From: UBA6168 sp964643005
Lineage (GTDB): Bacteria > Bacteroidota > Bacteroidia > Chitinophagales > Saprospiraceae
Direction of reading: 5' to 3'
Assembly (NCBI GenBank): GCA_964643005.1
Contig: CAZXQI010000012.1
Span: forward strand, 1-47,198
DNA length: 47,198 nucleotides
The stretch's first letter is position 1. Every line of letters begins with the position of its first letter. The translations under genes were made by a program, and so were the position numbers. The notes beneath the pieces are model-generated. The model was not told where the DNA came from, searched no databases, and saw only the letters and a program-made list of their open reading frames with translations. Shown here in pieces: positions 18,712 through 27,800 of this stretch.

Positions 18712-20154
18712 TTATCTGCCCGTCTCTTTCATTTCCAGCTCCTTCCCCAGCCTCCGCACCCCTATTGGAAGATTCTTGTCGTACTCTCCGGCGATGACCG
18801 GCTTTTGAGCGCCGGCGGTGTATTTTTTGACCTCGTCGCTGACGTAGTCGTACAGTTCCTGAATGGTGACGATGCCGTTGAGGTCGGCGTCCGCCCTGCC
18901 TTTCAGCCCCTGCATCAGATAGAAGCTGAAGACGCCGGAGCGCATGCCGGTATCTTCTAAGGAGATTTCCGCGCCTTTGGAGGAAAGCAGAAAAGCTATG
19001 CTGCTGCGGCAGTTTCTAAATGCATTGTAATAAGTGTCCAACAGGCTTTGGAGACCGCGGGAAGCGAGTATGTCTGCCTGCGACCCATCCTCGTATAGCG
19101 AGCCGGCGTGGCAGGCGTCTCCGATGATGATTTTGTGTTTGGCTCTGCACTGTTCCAAGATTTGGAGGATGTCTTGGTGATAGAGCAGGGAGTTGCGCCC
19201 ATTGGATTCAGTGGGGACAAAGGCGCCGGGGATGCCGTGCCCGGAGTAGTAAAACAGTATGACGTCGTTTTCGCCCGCCTTAGAGAAGGTGTTGGTCAGT
19301 GCGGAGAGGATGTTGTCGTGGGTAGCGGTCTCGTCCACCAGCAGGTGTATTTGTTCGTCGGGTAGCGCTCCTCCCTCGGGGCTTTTCAAAAATGCGTACA
19401 GTTTGTAAGCGTCGTCGTCGGTAAAGTGTAGGGATGAGACCTCCTGGTAGCTGGCAATGCCGACCACTACCGCCCATACCCGCACAGTGACATATGACTC
19501 TTCATCGGGCAGCGACAGTTTAGTCTGTAGAGCGCCGTCTTCGCTCTCGCAGATTTCCGACGCTGTTTTTCCCGCAGCATCGAAAAATGTACCCTCGCCG
19601 TATTTCCTGCCGGTCTTCCAGCCGCCGATGTATTTAGAGCCGTCGGCGTAAAACATGGTTCCCTGTCCGTCAAAGCGACCCTGATGGTGGTTGCCTTCGT
19701 AGCGGCTGCCGGTGTGAAACGAATACACGCCAAAGCCTTCGGGCTGGTTGTATTCCCAGTTGCCGTCGTACATGTCGCCGTTGGCGAAGCGCATGACGCC
19801 TTGGCCGTGAAACTGATTGCGGCGGAAGTTGCCGAAGTATTCATGGCCTTCGATGAAGACGAGCCGACCCTCGCCCTGACGCCAGTTTTGTTCCCAATGG
19901 CCGAGGTATTTGCTGCCATTGGCAAAGGAGAGGATTCCCTTTCCATCCGGCGAGCCGTCTTTGAAATTGCCTTCATAGCGATTGCCATTAGCGTAATTAT
20001 AGACGCCGTAGCCGTTGTAGCAGTCGCCTTTGACGCAGCCTGCGACGGCGGCCTTTTCATCATTAGACTTAGAATAGGGGCTTGCCCGCAAGGCGGGAAG
20101 ATTGGCGAATGTGAGGAGGGTAAACACCATTACCAGTTGCAATAACTTTTCCAT
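18712..20154 (-). CDS. exported MORN-repeat and caspase-like (C14) peptidase fusion
   Basis: A 480-residue protein. Residues 1-24 form a signal peptide. Residues about 45-195 hold six full and one partial MORN repeats of 23 residues (pattern YEGNF.DG..DGKG...FANG). Residues about 222-465 form a caspase-fold peptidase. Its catalytic dyad is visible as His306 in YYSGHGIP and Cys348 in DACHAGS. The beta-strand VRVWAVVVGIASY and the segment FTDDDAYKLYAFL are typical of bacterial caspase homologues. MORN repeats usually bind lipids or proteins, so this may be a periplasmic or surface protease held on a membrane or partner. It is a single gene. The neighbouring DUF4920 gene is divergent about 490 bp away. 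Confidence 0.9.
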   Translation of the reverse strand: MEKLLQLVMVFTLLTFANLPALRASPYSKSNDEKAAVAGCVKGDCYNGYGVYNYANGNRYEGNFKDGSPDGKGILSFANGSKYLGHWEQNWRQGEGRLVFIEGHEYFGNFRRNQFHGQGVMRFANGDMYDGNWEYNQPEGFGVYSFHTGSRYEGNHHQGRFDGQGTMFYADGSKYIGGWKTGRKYGEGTFFDAAGKTASEICESEDGALQTKLSLPDEESYVTVRVWAVVVGIASYQEVSSLHFTDDDAYKLYAFLKSPEGGALPDEQIHLLVDETATHDNILSALTNTFSKAGENDVILFYYSGHGIPGAFVPTESNGRNSLLYHQDILQILEQCRAKHKIIIGDACHAGSLYEDGSQADILASRGLQSLLDTYYNAFRNCRSSIAFLLSSKGAEISLEDTGMRSGVFSFYLMQGLKGRADADLNGIVTIQELYDYVSDEVKKYTAGAQKPVIAGEYDKNLPIGVRRLGKELEMKETGR

Positions 20155-20647
20155 GAGACGAAAGTTTAGGGTGATAAGAAGTGAGAGTTACATAAAGGTG
20201 GCGGTGTTGCATAGAGGCAATTTTCTTGTTTGAAAATGATGGTTGGATTATAAAACGGAAAGGTTGGCTTCGTAGCGATACTGAAATCTGCGGTTCAGTT
20301 TTCATGGGGGGCTTAACGTTGAGATGGCGGCGGTTTATTATGTGAATTGTTTATTTTAGAAAAAAAGTAATGTGCGCTACCTGACGGTTGCTGTTTTCCT
20401 ATGGCAAAAGCCGCAAAATCAGCGGACGGCCTACTCCCAAGCGGTAGGCTCATCTGAATTCACTTTTGTTTTTTTTCGGATAAATATCTGCGAACGAAGC
20501 TCGCAAAAGCTATTGTGGAATTACTTTTTTTCCATAGCAGGAGGGCGTTAAAATCATGGAGGAATTGGTTACTTTTGCCGACTAATTTTCGGCAGTGTGG
20601 CAGTTGGATTTGCGACACTGTTTTTTTTATCAAAAAATAATTGCGTT
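20155..20647. other. intergenic region between the MORN-caspase and DUF4920 genes
   Basis: The 493 bp are AT-rich. They contain a 7-bp inverted repeat (GGCCTAC at 20428-20434 with GTAGGCT at 20444-20450; the outer pair is G-T). The DUF4920 promoter element is also here. No coding frame with family features was seen. Confidence 0.45.
20570..20577 (+). promoter_or_regulatory. -7 promoter element (TACTTTTG) for the DUF4920 lipoprotein
   Basis: An exact TAnnTTTG followed by CC. It lies 71 bp upstream of the ATG at 20648. The -33 element is not evident. Confidence 0.55.
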
Positions 20648-21142
20648 ATGCTTAAGAAGTTTTTCATGTTCGTATGTGCGGCTGCCATTTTCGCAGCTTG
20701 TGGCCAGCAGGCTACCGAGACTACTGTAGAGACAGAGCAACCTGAATCCTTTGGCGAAGAAATCAGCGCTGAAGGCGCCGTGAGCTTCCCCGAATTAGTC
20801 GCCCGGATGGAAGGCCTGGACTCTTTAGCCATTAAGGTGAAGGGCACAGTGGACGCCGTGTGCCAGACCAAAGGCTGTTGGATGAATATCGCCGACGAGC
20901 TGGCCGGCGAAATGTTTGTCCAGTTTGAAGATTACGGCTTCTTCATGCCGAAAGATATTGCAGGCCGCGAGGTAATCATGGACGGGTATGCCTACCGGGA
21001 CGTGACTTCGGTGGAGGATCTGCGCCATTTTGCGGAAGACGAAGGCCTGTCTGAGGAAGAGATTGCTGCGATTACGGAGCCTAAAGAGGAATTAAAATTC
21101 ATAGCTACGGGCGTCCTTCTCATGGCAAACAATAAAGAATAG
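20648..21142 (+). CDS. DUF4920 domain-containing lipoprotein
   Basis: A 164-residue protein. It starts with a lipoprotein signal (MLKKFFMFVCAAAIFAAC; lipobox AAC), so the mature protein should be tethered through Cys18. After a short acidic linker comes a DUF4920 domain (about residues 38-160). It includes the conserved VKGTVDAVCQTKGCWMNI segment with its C-x4-C pair and the VQFEDYGFFMPKDIAGREV region. The function of the family is unknown; the paired cysteines could bind metal or form a disulfide. The frame is open from 20597 but the signal peptide fixes the start at 20648. The stop is TAG. It probably forms its own transcript from the promoter at 20570. Confidence 0.85.
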   Translation: MLKKFFMFVCAAAIFAACGQQATETTVETEQPESFGEEISAEGAVSFPELVARMEGLDSLAIKVKGTVDAVCQTKGCWMNIADELAGEMFVQFEDYGFFMPKDIAGREVIMDGYAYRDVTSVEDLRHFAEDEGLSEEEIAAITEPKEELKFIATGVLLMANNKE

Positions 21143-21218
21143 CAATATTTTAGGGATGGTCTTTTAGAATAATTTCTACCTTGTAGGAAGAAAAAGACAA
21201 TACATAAAAAAAAGACTT

Positions 21219-21226
21219 TACCTTTG
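21219..21226 (+). promoter_or_regulatory. -7 promoter element (TACCTTTG) for the RRM protein gene
   Basis: An exact TAnnTTTG located 210 bp before the ATG at 21437. If used, it gives a leader of about 200 nt. Within the leader CCTGTCT (21344-21350) can pair with AGACAGG (21393-21399). Confidence 0.5.
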
Positions 21227-21436
21227 TGGCGTTCATTGAGTTACTCTCTGCATGGCAAGAGAAATTTTACCTCTCAAGTGGTACTCATTCAGTAGTCCGG
21301 CAAGTATATTTTCGTCAGTTTCTTCCAACTCGCAAATCGCCTTCCTGTCTATCTGCATTCATCCCCAACTTTAGTTGTAAATTACGTTGTCCAGACAGGA
21401 GTCTCAGTTTTTTTTTTCACTTAATTTTTTTTAGTA

Positions 21437-21838
21437 ATGAACATTTTCGTTGCAAAACTGAGTTTTGACACTCGGGAAGACGGCCTTCGGGAAGTCTTTG
21501 AAGAATTTGGCGAGGTTTCGTCAGTTTCCGTAATTACAGACAAGTTTACGGGTAAATCCAAAGGATTTGCTTTCGTAGAGATGCCGAATGACGACGAGGC
21601 GCAAAATGCTATTAATGAGTTGAATGACAGCGAGTTGGATGGAAGGACGATTGTCGTTAAGAAAGCAGAGCCAAGAGAAAATCGCGGTAGCGGCGGTGGT
21701 CGCGGCGGTTACGGCGGCGGCGGTGGTCGCGGCGGTTACGGCGGCGGCGGCGGTCGCGGCGGTTACGGCGGCGGCGGCGGCGATCGTCGCGGCGGCGGCG
21801 GCGGCGGTTATGGCGGCGGCGGCGGAAACCGCTGGTAA
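21437..21838 (+). CDS. RNA-binding protein with one RRM domain and an RGG/glycine-rich tail
   Basis: A 133-residue protein. Residues 1-80 form an RNA recognition motif with RNP2 (IFVAKL, residues 3-8) and RNP1 (KGFAFVEM, about 42-49). The tail (about 84-133) is almost wholly Gly, Arg and Tyr in repeats of RGGYGGGGG, ending NRW. Small RRM-Gly proteins of bacteria bind single-stranded RNA, and many are cold-induced RNA chaperones. The architecture parallels plant and cyanobacterial glycine-rich RNA-binding proteins. It sits between its own promoter with a long leader and a strong terminator, so it is monocistronic. Confidence 0.93.
   Translation: MNIFVAKLSFDTREDGLREVFEEFGEVSSVSVITDKFTGKSKGFAFVEMPNDDEAQNAINELNDSELDGRTIVVKKAEPRENRGSGGGRGGYGGGGGRGGYGGGGGRGGYGGGGGDRRGGGGGGYGGGGGNRW
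21690..21830 (+). repeat. GC-rich tandem repeat encoding the RGGYGGGGG tail
   Basis: Imperfect tandem units of about 27 bp (GGTCGCGGCGGTTACGGCGG...) code for the glycine-rich tail. GGC dominates the Gly codons, which makes the segment far richer in GC than its surroundings. Such arrays slip easily, so copy number may differ between strains. Confidence 0.85.
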
Positions 21839-21868
21839 TTCCTGCTGTACATTCACAGTAAAGAAAAA

Positions 21869-21902
21869 AGCTCCGGAGAAAATTCCTTCGGGGCTTTTTT
21901 TA
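21869..21902 (+). terminator. intrinsic terminator after the RRM gene
   Basis: A ten-pair stem (AGCTCCGGAG with CTTCGGGGCT, including G-T pairs) and a short A/T loop, followed by seven T. It lies 30 bp after the RRM stop. The T-run touches the 3' end of the convergent DUF3089 gene (stop at 21900). Confidence 0.8.
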
Positions 21903-22907
21903 TTTCAAATTATGAACTGTCCGGTTCAGGGCATTCTTCCGGACATTGACATAGAAAAAGTTGAAATCGGCGATGTGGTAGTTTTTTCTGGTAAAAAAGA
22001 AACTGCCGGGGAACTTTGGTTTGTGTATCCACAGGAAACCCTGATGAACCTGGGCGTCTGCTATGCCGGGATAGATTTTGTCGAATTTCCTCAGCACGGA
22101 TCCTTCGTTGAGAGATTTGTCGGCGGGTTCGGAAGCGCTTGTCCAGACGAGCGGATTTGTGACGGCGATGTTGTCTCCTCGGGGAGCGTTTTTAGGCAGG
22201 TAGCTATACCGGTAGCTGCGCCAGGAACAAAAGCAACCCGTCTGGTCTGCCGTTTCACAGGGCGGGATGGTTTTAAAAGCGGTTTTTGAAACCGGCCAAC
22301 CCGCAAGATAAGCGGCGACGAGTTGATTGCCCAAGGGCTTTTCATCGAAAAACTCTTTTAGGAGCCGCTCGGCATGCCTGGAACCCTGACTATGGGCGGC
22401 GATGATGATAGGCCGACCCTGGTTGAAGTGCTCCAAATAAAATTGGAAAGCAGACCTGATATCCTCGTACGCCAGATTGATGGCCTGTTCGGCGGATTTT
22501 TTATCTTTTGTAAAAAAACTACGGAGGTGAGCCTGCCTGTAGCGGGGAGCATAAACCCGGCCAGCCGCATTGAAAATGCTCGCCTGAAAGAGAATGCTTG
22601 TCTCGTCCACTTTTTGATTTAATTCCTCATCCGCCAGCGAGCCGTTCCAGTTTTTATTGGCTTTGCCCCAATAAATGGTGGGATGGAGGAAAAAAACGTC
22701 CACCGCCGCTTCAGCCTGGCGGTCGGTTAAAGAGGGGTCGGGCGTCAAATCTGCTTTGTCTGGCCGGTTGGGTAAGGCGGCCCAGGAGTCGGGACTTGCG
22801 TAATTTGGAACTTGCGGAATAGTATTTGGTAGGAAGGGTTTGACCGCGCAGGATTGCCATAAAAACAGAATAGCGGAGTAAAGCAGGATTTGAAAAAATG
22901 GTTTCAT
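21900..22907 (-). CDS. DUF3089 domain-containing lipoprotein (alpha/beta-hydrolase-like)
   Basis: A 335-residue protein with a lipoprotein-type signal (ILFLWQSC; Cys20). It also has the DUF3089 signatures VDVFFLHPTIY (about 69-79) and VYAPRYRQA (about 117-125). The nucleophile elbow is AAHSQGSRHA near residue 170, as in alpha/beta-hydrolases (Ser in H-S-Q-G). Late in the protein, VHQGFLWIHKP supplies a candidate His. Members are uncharacterised but are probably envelope-anchored esterases or lipases. Gene context gives no substrate. A -7 element lies 17 bp upstream, which would give a very short leader. Confidence 0.88.
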   Translation of the reverse strand: MKPFFQILLYSAILFLWQSCAVKPFLPNTIPQVPNYASPDSWAALPNRPDKADLTPDPSLTDRQAEAAVDVFFLHPTIYWGKANKNWNGSLADEELNQKVDETSILFQASIFNAAGRVYAPRYRQAHLRSFFTKDKKSAEQAINLAYEDIRSAFQFYLEHFNQGRPIIIAAHSQGSRHAERLLKEFFDEKPLGNQLVAAYLAGWPVSKTAFKTIPPCETADQTGCFCSWRSYRYSYLPKNAPRGDNIAVTNPLVWTSASEPADKSLNEGSVLRKFDKIYPGIADAQVHQGFLWIHKPKFPGSFFFTRKNYHIADFNFFYVNVRKNALNRTVHNLK

Positions 22908-22924
22908 AGAAAGATTTTAGGCCT

Positions 22925-22932
22925 CAAAAATA
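22925..22932 (-). promoter_or_regulatory. -7 promoter element (TATTTTTG) for the DUF3089 gene
   Basis: An exact TAnnTTTG on the minus strand, 17 bp from the start codon at 22907. Confidence 0.45.
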
Positions 22933-23117
22933 GAAACTGTTTCTTACCTCCTTTCTGCTTTGGTTACTTCTTTTAGGAAGGCAGTCTCAAGAGCTACGTT
23001 TTGAAATCCTCCCTTTTAAAAATTCATGCAAGCTTTGTGACAGGCTTTCCCCTCTTTTTTTAAAGAATAAATTATTTCTTTTTTAATAAAATAAATAAAA
23101 TGAGCGGGCATCAGGCT

Positions 23118-23125
23118 TACTTTTG
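23118..23125 (+). promoter_or_regulatory. -7 promoter element (TACTTTTG) for ugd
   Basis: An exact TAnnTTTG followed by CG, 36 bp upstream of the ugd ATG, preceded by a very AT-rich stretch (23050-23100). Confidence 0.55.
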
Positions 23126-23161
23126 CGCCGCTAAAATTCAACCAAAAAAAATCATGACGAG

Positions 23162-24475
23162 ATGAATATTGCAGTGATTGGAACGGGGTATGTCGGCTTA
23201 GTGACCGGCACCTGTTTTTCGGAATCCGGAAATCGGGTTATTTGCGTGGACATTGACGAGAAGAAGGTTCAGCGCATGCAAAACGGACAAATTCCCATTT
23301 ACGAGCCAGGCCTCGACGCACTTTTTGAACGCAACACCCGCCAGGGCAGACTGACTTTTACGACAGACATTGAGGAAGGCGTCAAAGATGCGGAGATCAT
23401 TTTTCTGGCGCTGCCTACGCCGCCGGGTCAGGATGGCTCCGCCGACCTCAAATACATCCTCGGCGTGGCAGAAAATCTTTCAAAAATTATCAAAGACTAC
23501 AAGGTGGTCGTGGATAAGAGCACGGTTCCCGTCGGCACCGCAGAAAAAGTGCATGCTATCTTAGCCAAAAACCTGAGCGAAGATCTTTTCGACGTGGTTT
23601 CCAATCCCGAATTTCTTCGGGAAGGGGTAGCGGTGGACGACTTTATGAAGCCCGATCGGGTGGTGATTGGAACGAGATCCGAGAAGGCTCGCAAGCTGAT
23701 GAAGGAATTGTACGAGCCTTTTGTCCGGCAGGGGAATCCCATTTATTTCATGGATGAGCGATCTGCTGAAATGACCAAATACGCAGCGAATTCCTATCTG
23801 GCCACCAGAATATCTTTTATGAATGAAATCGCCAACCTCTGCGAACGGCTCGGAGCGAATGTTGACGCCGTCCGGGTGGGGATGGGCAGCGACAGCAGAA
23901 TCGGGAAGCGCTTTCTCTTTCCCGGTATTGGCTATGGCGGTTCCTGCTTTCCAAAGGACGTCCAGGCTCTGGCCAAAACCGCCGAAGACGCCGGTTATGA
24001 TTTTAAAATACTGAAATCTGTGATGAAGGTCAACAGAGGTCAGAAGCAGCGCCTGACAGAAAAGATAACAACATACTTCGGCGGAAATCTCGCCGGCAAA
24101 ACGATTGCCCTGTGGGGGCTGGCTTTCAAACCGAATACCGACGATATCCGCGAGGCGCCGGCGCTCTACTTAATTGAGGATCTTCTGAAAGCGGGAGTGA
24201 AAGTAAAAGCTTACGATCCGGAAGCTATGAAAAACGTCAGCGCCATGTACGACGGACAGGTGCAGATGACCCAGGATCAATACGAAGCGCTGATTGGAGC
24301 CGACGCCCTGGCGATTGTCACGGAATGGAGCGTTTTCCGAACGCCCAGCTTTGAAGTGATGAAACAACTGCTTAAAAATCCGGTAATCTTCGACGGCAGA
24401 AACCTGTACGACGTGGACGCCATGCAGGACAAAGGTTTTTATTACGAAAGTATCGGAAGAAATATCGTCGGCTAA
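23162..24475 (+). CDS. ugd: UDP-glucose 6-dehydrogenase
   Basis: A 437-residue cytoplasmic enzyme. It oxidises UDP-glucose to UDP-glucuronate with two NAD+, feeding exopolysaccharide or lipopolysaccharide sugars. It has the N-terminal Rossmann motif GTGYVGLVTG (residues 7-16) and the substrate loop IYEPGLD. The central helix is FMNEIANLCERLGANVDAV. The catalytic Cys262 lies in GYGGSCFPKD, and GLAFKPNTDDIREAPA marks the C-terminal UDP-binding domain. Length is typical. No polysaccharide genes adjoin it. Its own promoter and a terminator frame it as a single-gene unit. Confidence 0.96.
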   Translation: MNIAVIGTGYVGLVTGTCFSESGNRVICVDIDEKKVQRMQNGQIPIYEPGLDALFERNTRQGRLTFTTDIEEGVKDAEIIFLALPTPPGQDGSADLKYILGVAENLSKIIKDYKVVVDKSTVPVGTAEKVHAILAKNLSEDLFDVVSNPEFLREGVAVDDFMKPDRVVIGTRSEKARKLMKELYEPFVRQGNPIYFMDERSAEMTKYAANSYLATRISFMNEIANLCERLGANVDAVRVGMGSDSRIGKRFLFPGIGYGGSCFPKDVQALAKTAEDAGYDFKILKSVMKVNRGQKQRLTEKITTYFGGNLAGKTIALWGLAFKPNTDDIREAPALYLIEDLLKAGVKVKAYDPEAMKNVSAMYDGQVQMTQDQYEALIGADALAIVTEWSVFRTPSFEVMKQLLKNPVIFDGRNLYDVDAMQDKGFYYESIGRNIVG

Positions 24476-24498
24476 ACCCCGACGGAAACCAGAAGAAT

Positions 24499-24543
24499 AA
24501 TGGTCGACTGACGGATGCTCGTTAGTTGGCCATTACTTTTTTT
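24499..24543 (+). terminator. intrinsic terminator after ugd
   Basis: A 15-pair stem (24499-24513 with 24520-24534, several G-T pairs), a six-base loop and a T7 run at 24537-24543. The rest of the ugd/protease gap (24544-24712) has no gene features. Confidence 0.75.
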
Positions 24544-24712
24544 GGCGCTACGGCCTTCCTTCCAGGAGGGTGAAATTCAGTCTAAAAAGAATCCCGTCGA
24601 ATTTCCGCTGAATCCCCGCCTGATGGCAAGGTACTTTGCCTTTGCTGTGTGGTTTGTCACTCAAATAGCTAAACTTGCAGCTCATCTGTTCTTCAATACT
24701 GCCTGCTAATCA

Positions 24713-24720
24713 TAATTTTG
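24713..24720 (+). promoter_or_regulatory. -7 promoter element (TAATTTTG) for the first metalloprotease
   Basis: An exact TAnnTTTG followed by CG, 82 bp upstream of the ATG at 24802. Confidence 0.5.
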
Positions 24721-24801
24721 CGCAACAATAACAAAGACAGATTGTTTTTTCCCTTAATATTTTGACCGCTTTCATTTCTTCAATAAAACTTTCACTTATC
24801 A

Positions 24802-27800
24802 ATGAGGAATTTTATAACTACTTTCTTTTCACTCTTTTTTGCAGCCGCACTGTTTGGACAGACGGCTCCTAATTTTTGGAAACAGGTTGACTATAAGGAC
24901 ATTTTACTTCCCGAGAAATCCGAGACCATGATAATGCCATCGGAGTTTTTGAGCTATTCCTTAGATTTCAATGGAATGGTAAACTACCTGAGCAAGGCGC
25001 CGCAGGAAGGTTCCAACAGTACTTTCCGCCTGCAATTGCCGATGGCCGACGGAACCATGGAAACTTTTGAAGTTTGGGAATCATCCATCCTGCCTGAAGA
25101 ACTGGCGGCGAAATACCCGGAAATAAGAACCTTCGGAGGGAAGGGTCTGAGGAATCCGGCTATGACTCTTCGCTTTGGCTACGGGTACGACGCTTTTCAT
25201 GCGATCGTCTTAGGCGGAAGTACCGCCTCTGCCATTACCTGGTATGCCGACAATCAAAATGAATATCATATTTGTTTCGACCCGGCCAGATTCGACCAGT
25301 ATGCCGACCAGGTACCAGAATTATTTTGCGGACTTGATCAGGTGGAAGAGTTAATAGATCCGGCTCTAAGCCCGGAGGAGCCGGTCATTAAATTCAGAGG
25401 AGGAGGCGAGGGCACACAGATTGTCAGAAGGTCGTACAGGGTGGCTATCTCCACTACCGGCGAATACTCGCAGATGCACGGAGGCACTTTGCAGTCTGTT
25501 CTGTCGTCCATCGTCACAGCGGTAAACACGCTGAACACCATTCTTGAGAGGGAGACGGCGGTTCGCTTTATACTGATTCCCAATGAAGAAAGCCTGATAT
25601 TCCTCGACCCCAATAGCGACCCATTTTTTAATTCAAATGTCGGCGGCGCCATCATGAATCAAAATCCCCAGGTGGTCAATTCAATAATCGGCGTGAACGG
25701 CTACGACGTGAGCCAGGTTTTTACAGGCCCCTGCACGGACGTTGGCGGAGTGGTCAGCGGAAGAGTATGTGCGCAGGGTAAAGCGGCGGGCACTACCTGT
25801 AACTTTACCAGCAACGTAGTTTCGGTCATGTTGAATACCGGAGCGCACGAGTTTGGGCACCAACTCAGCGCCGGCCATACCTGGAACAACTGCCCAGGTC
25901 AGGAAGGACAGTTTGCCGAGGGAACTTCCTGGGAGCCGGGTAGCGGCAGTACGATTCTTTCTTATCAGGGAGCCTGCGGCCCCAGCAACATTTCGGGAAC
26001 CAATGTTCAGTATCACGGCGGGACGATTGGCCAGATTTGGTCTTATACCCGAACGGGCGGCGGAACCTCCTGCGGCCTGATTGGCGAGACGGCCAACCAC
26101 GCTCCCGAAATCATCTGGCCCTATTCCGATGGCTTCTACATTCCTATTTCAACGCCATTTGAACTGGAAGCGCAGGCGACCGATGCAGATGGAGACGCGC
26201 TGACCTACGTCTGGGATCAGATCAATATCGGGCCCAGCGCACCCCTGGGTCAGCCGATTGGAACTTCTCCTTCTTTCAGAACTTTTGACCCGTCAAATTC
26301 TCCCAAACGGACTTTCCCTCGCCTGGCCACCCTTTTGGCGAATGGCTCCGAGGTTACGGAGGTTCTGCCTACCTACTCCCGGAATTTTACCTTCCGGTTT
26401 TTGGCCAGAGATAACAACACCAGCGAAGGCACGGGAGGCGTCACCTGGGAAGATATCTCCTTTGAAGCTACGGCTTCCGCAGGCCCCTTCTTAGTTACCT
26501 TTCCCAATAATAGCAACGTCGTTTGGAATGCAGGCCAGGAAGTGGAGGTTACCTGGGACGTCGCGAATACGGACAATAATTTAGTGAAATGCCATGCGGT
26601 TAATATTAAGCTATCCCTGGACGGCGGCTATACTTACCCGCATACCCTGGCCTGGTCAACGCCTAATGATGGCTCTGAAGTTGTCTTTATTCCCAATGTG
26701 ACGACTAACCAGGCTCGGATTCGGGTAGAGGCCGACAACAATATTTTCTTTGACATTTCAAATGAGAATTTCAAAATCAACTCCGCCGCCGGCGCCGGCT
26801 ATATCCTTTCCATGAACCCGCAATACCAGCAGATATGCGTGCCAGATCAGGCGGAAGTAGAACTGAAGACGGGCGCCATCCTGAATTATAGCTCGCCCAT
26901 TGAGTTCGAAATTATGGAGGGCCTTCCCATTGGAGCTGAGGCTGTCTTTAGCAAAAACCCGGTCAATCCGGGGGAGAGCGCATTTCTTAGCCTGAATATG
27001 AACCAGGTCACGGATGACGGCCTCTTTGAAATAGTGCTTAGGGCAGTGGCCGACGCCGATACGGTTTATCGCAGCCTGTTCTTCAATGTCGTTTACAATA
27101 ACTTTTCAGCGCTCGAATTATTAGAACCTTTTGACGGCCAATCCAGCCTCGGCCTGTTGCCAAGTTTTACCTGGACAGACCTTCCACATGCCGACCGCTA
27201 TGATTTTCAATTGTCCATCAGTCCCACTTTTGAGCCTGGGACGATCATTTCTCAGGCTTTTAATCTGACAGACGCCTTTTTTGTGCCGGATACCGGATTG
27301 GTCGAAAGCCGCATCTATTTCTGGCGGGTCAGACCTTCCAATGAATGCGGCCTTGCTGATTATACGGGAACCGTTGCATTCCAGACTTTTACGACGACCT
27401 GCACGCCTTTCGTGAGTTCTGACGTTCCAAAAAATATTTCAAAAAACGGCCTGCCGGTCGTCCAGTCCATTATCCCAATTGCACAGGTGGGGTCGATCTC
27501 GGATCTGAATGTTACCCAGGTAAGAGGCACGCACGATTTGGTAAAGCACCTTGAAGTTAAAATTATCAGCCCGTCGGGATTAGAAGGTTTGCTCTTCAAA
27601 GATATTTGCGGAAACACCTCTGTTTTCAACCTCGGCTTCAACGACGAGGCGCCTTACGAGATTAAATGCCCTCCTTCGGGCGGGCAACAATTTAAGCCGC
27701 AGGAACCGCTCGCCAAATTTATTGGCGAAAGCACCTTGGGAAATTGGACGCTGCAGGTGACTGTCACCGATCCCGCGGGTAACGGCGGAACCCTACAGTC

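Noticed and set aside
21624..22289. 221-codon plus-strand open frame overlapping the RRM gene
   Set aside because: It is an alternate frame of the GGC-rich repeat (Ala/Val runs) continued through the reverse of the DUF3089 gene.
24515..24709. 64-codon open frame after ugd
   Set aside because: It begins inside the terminator hairpin and its residues are not protein-like.
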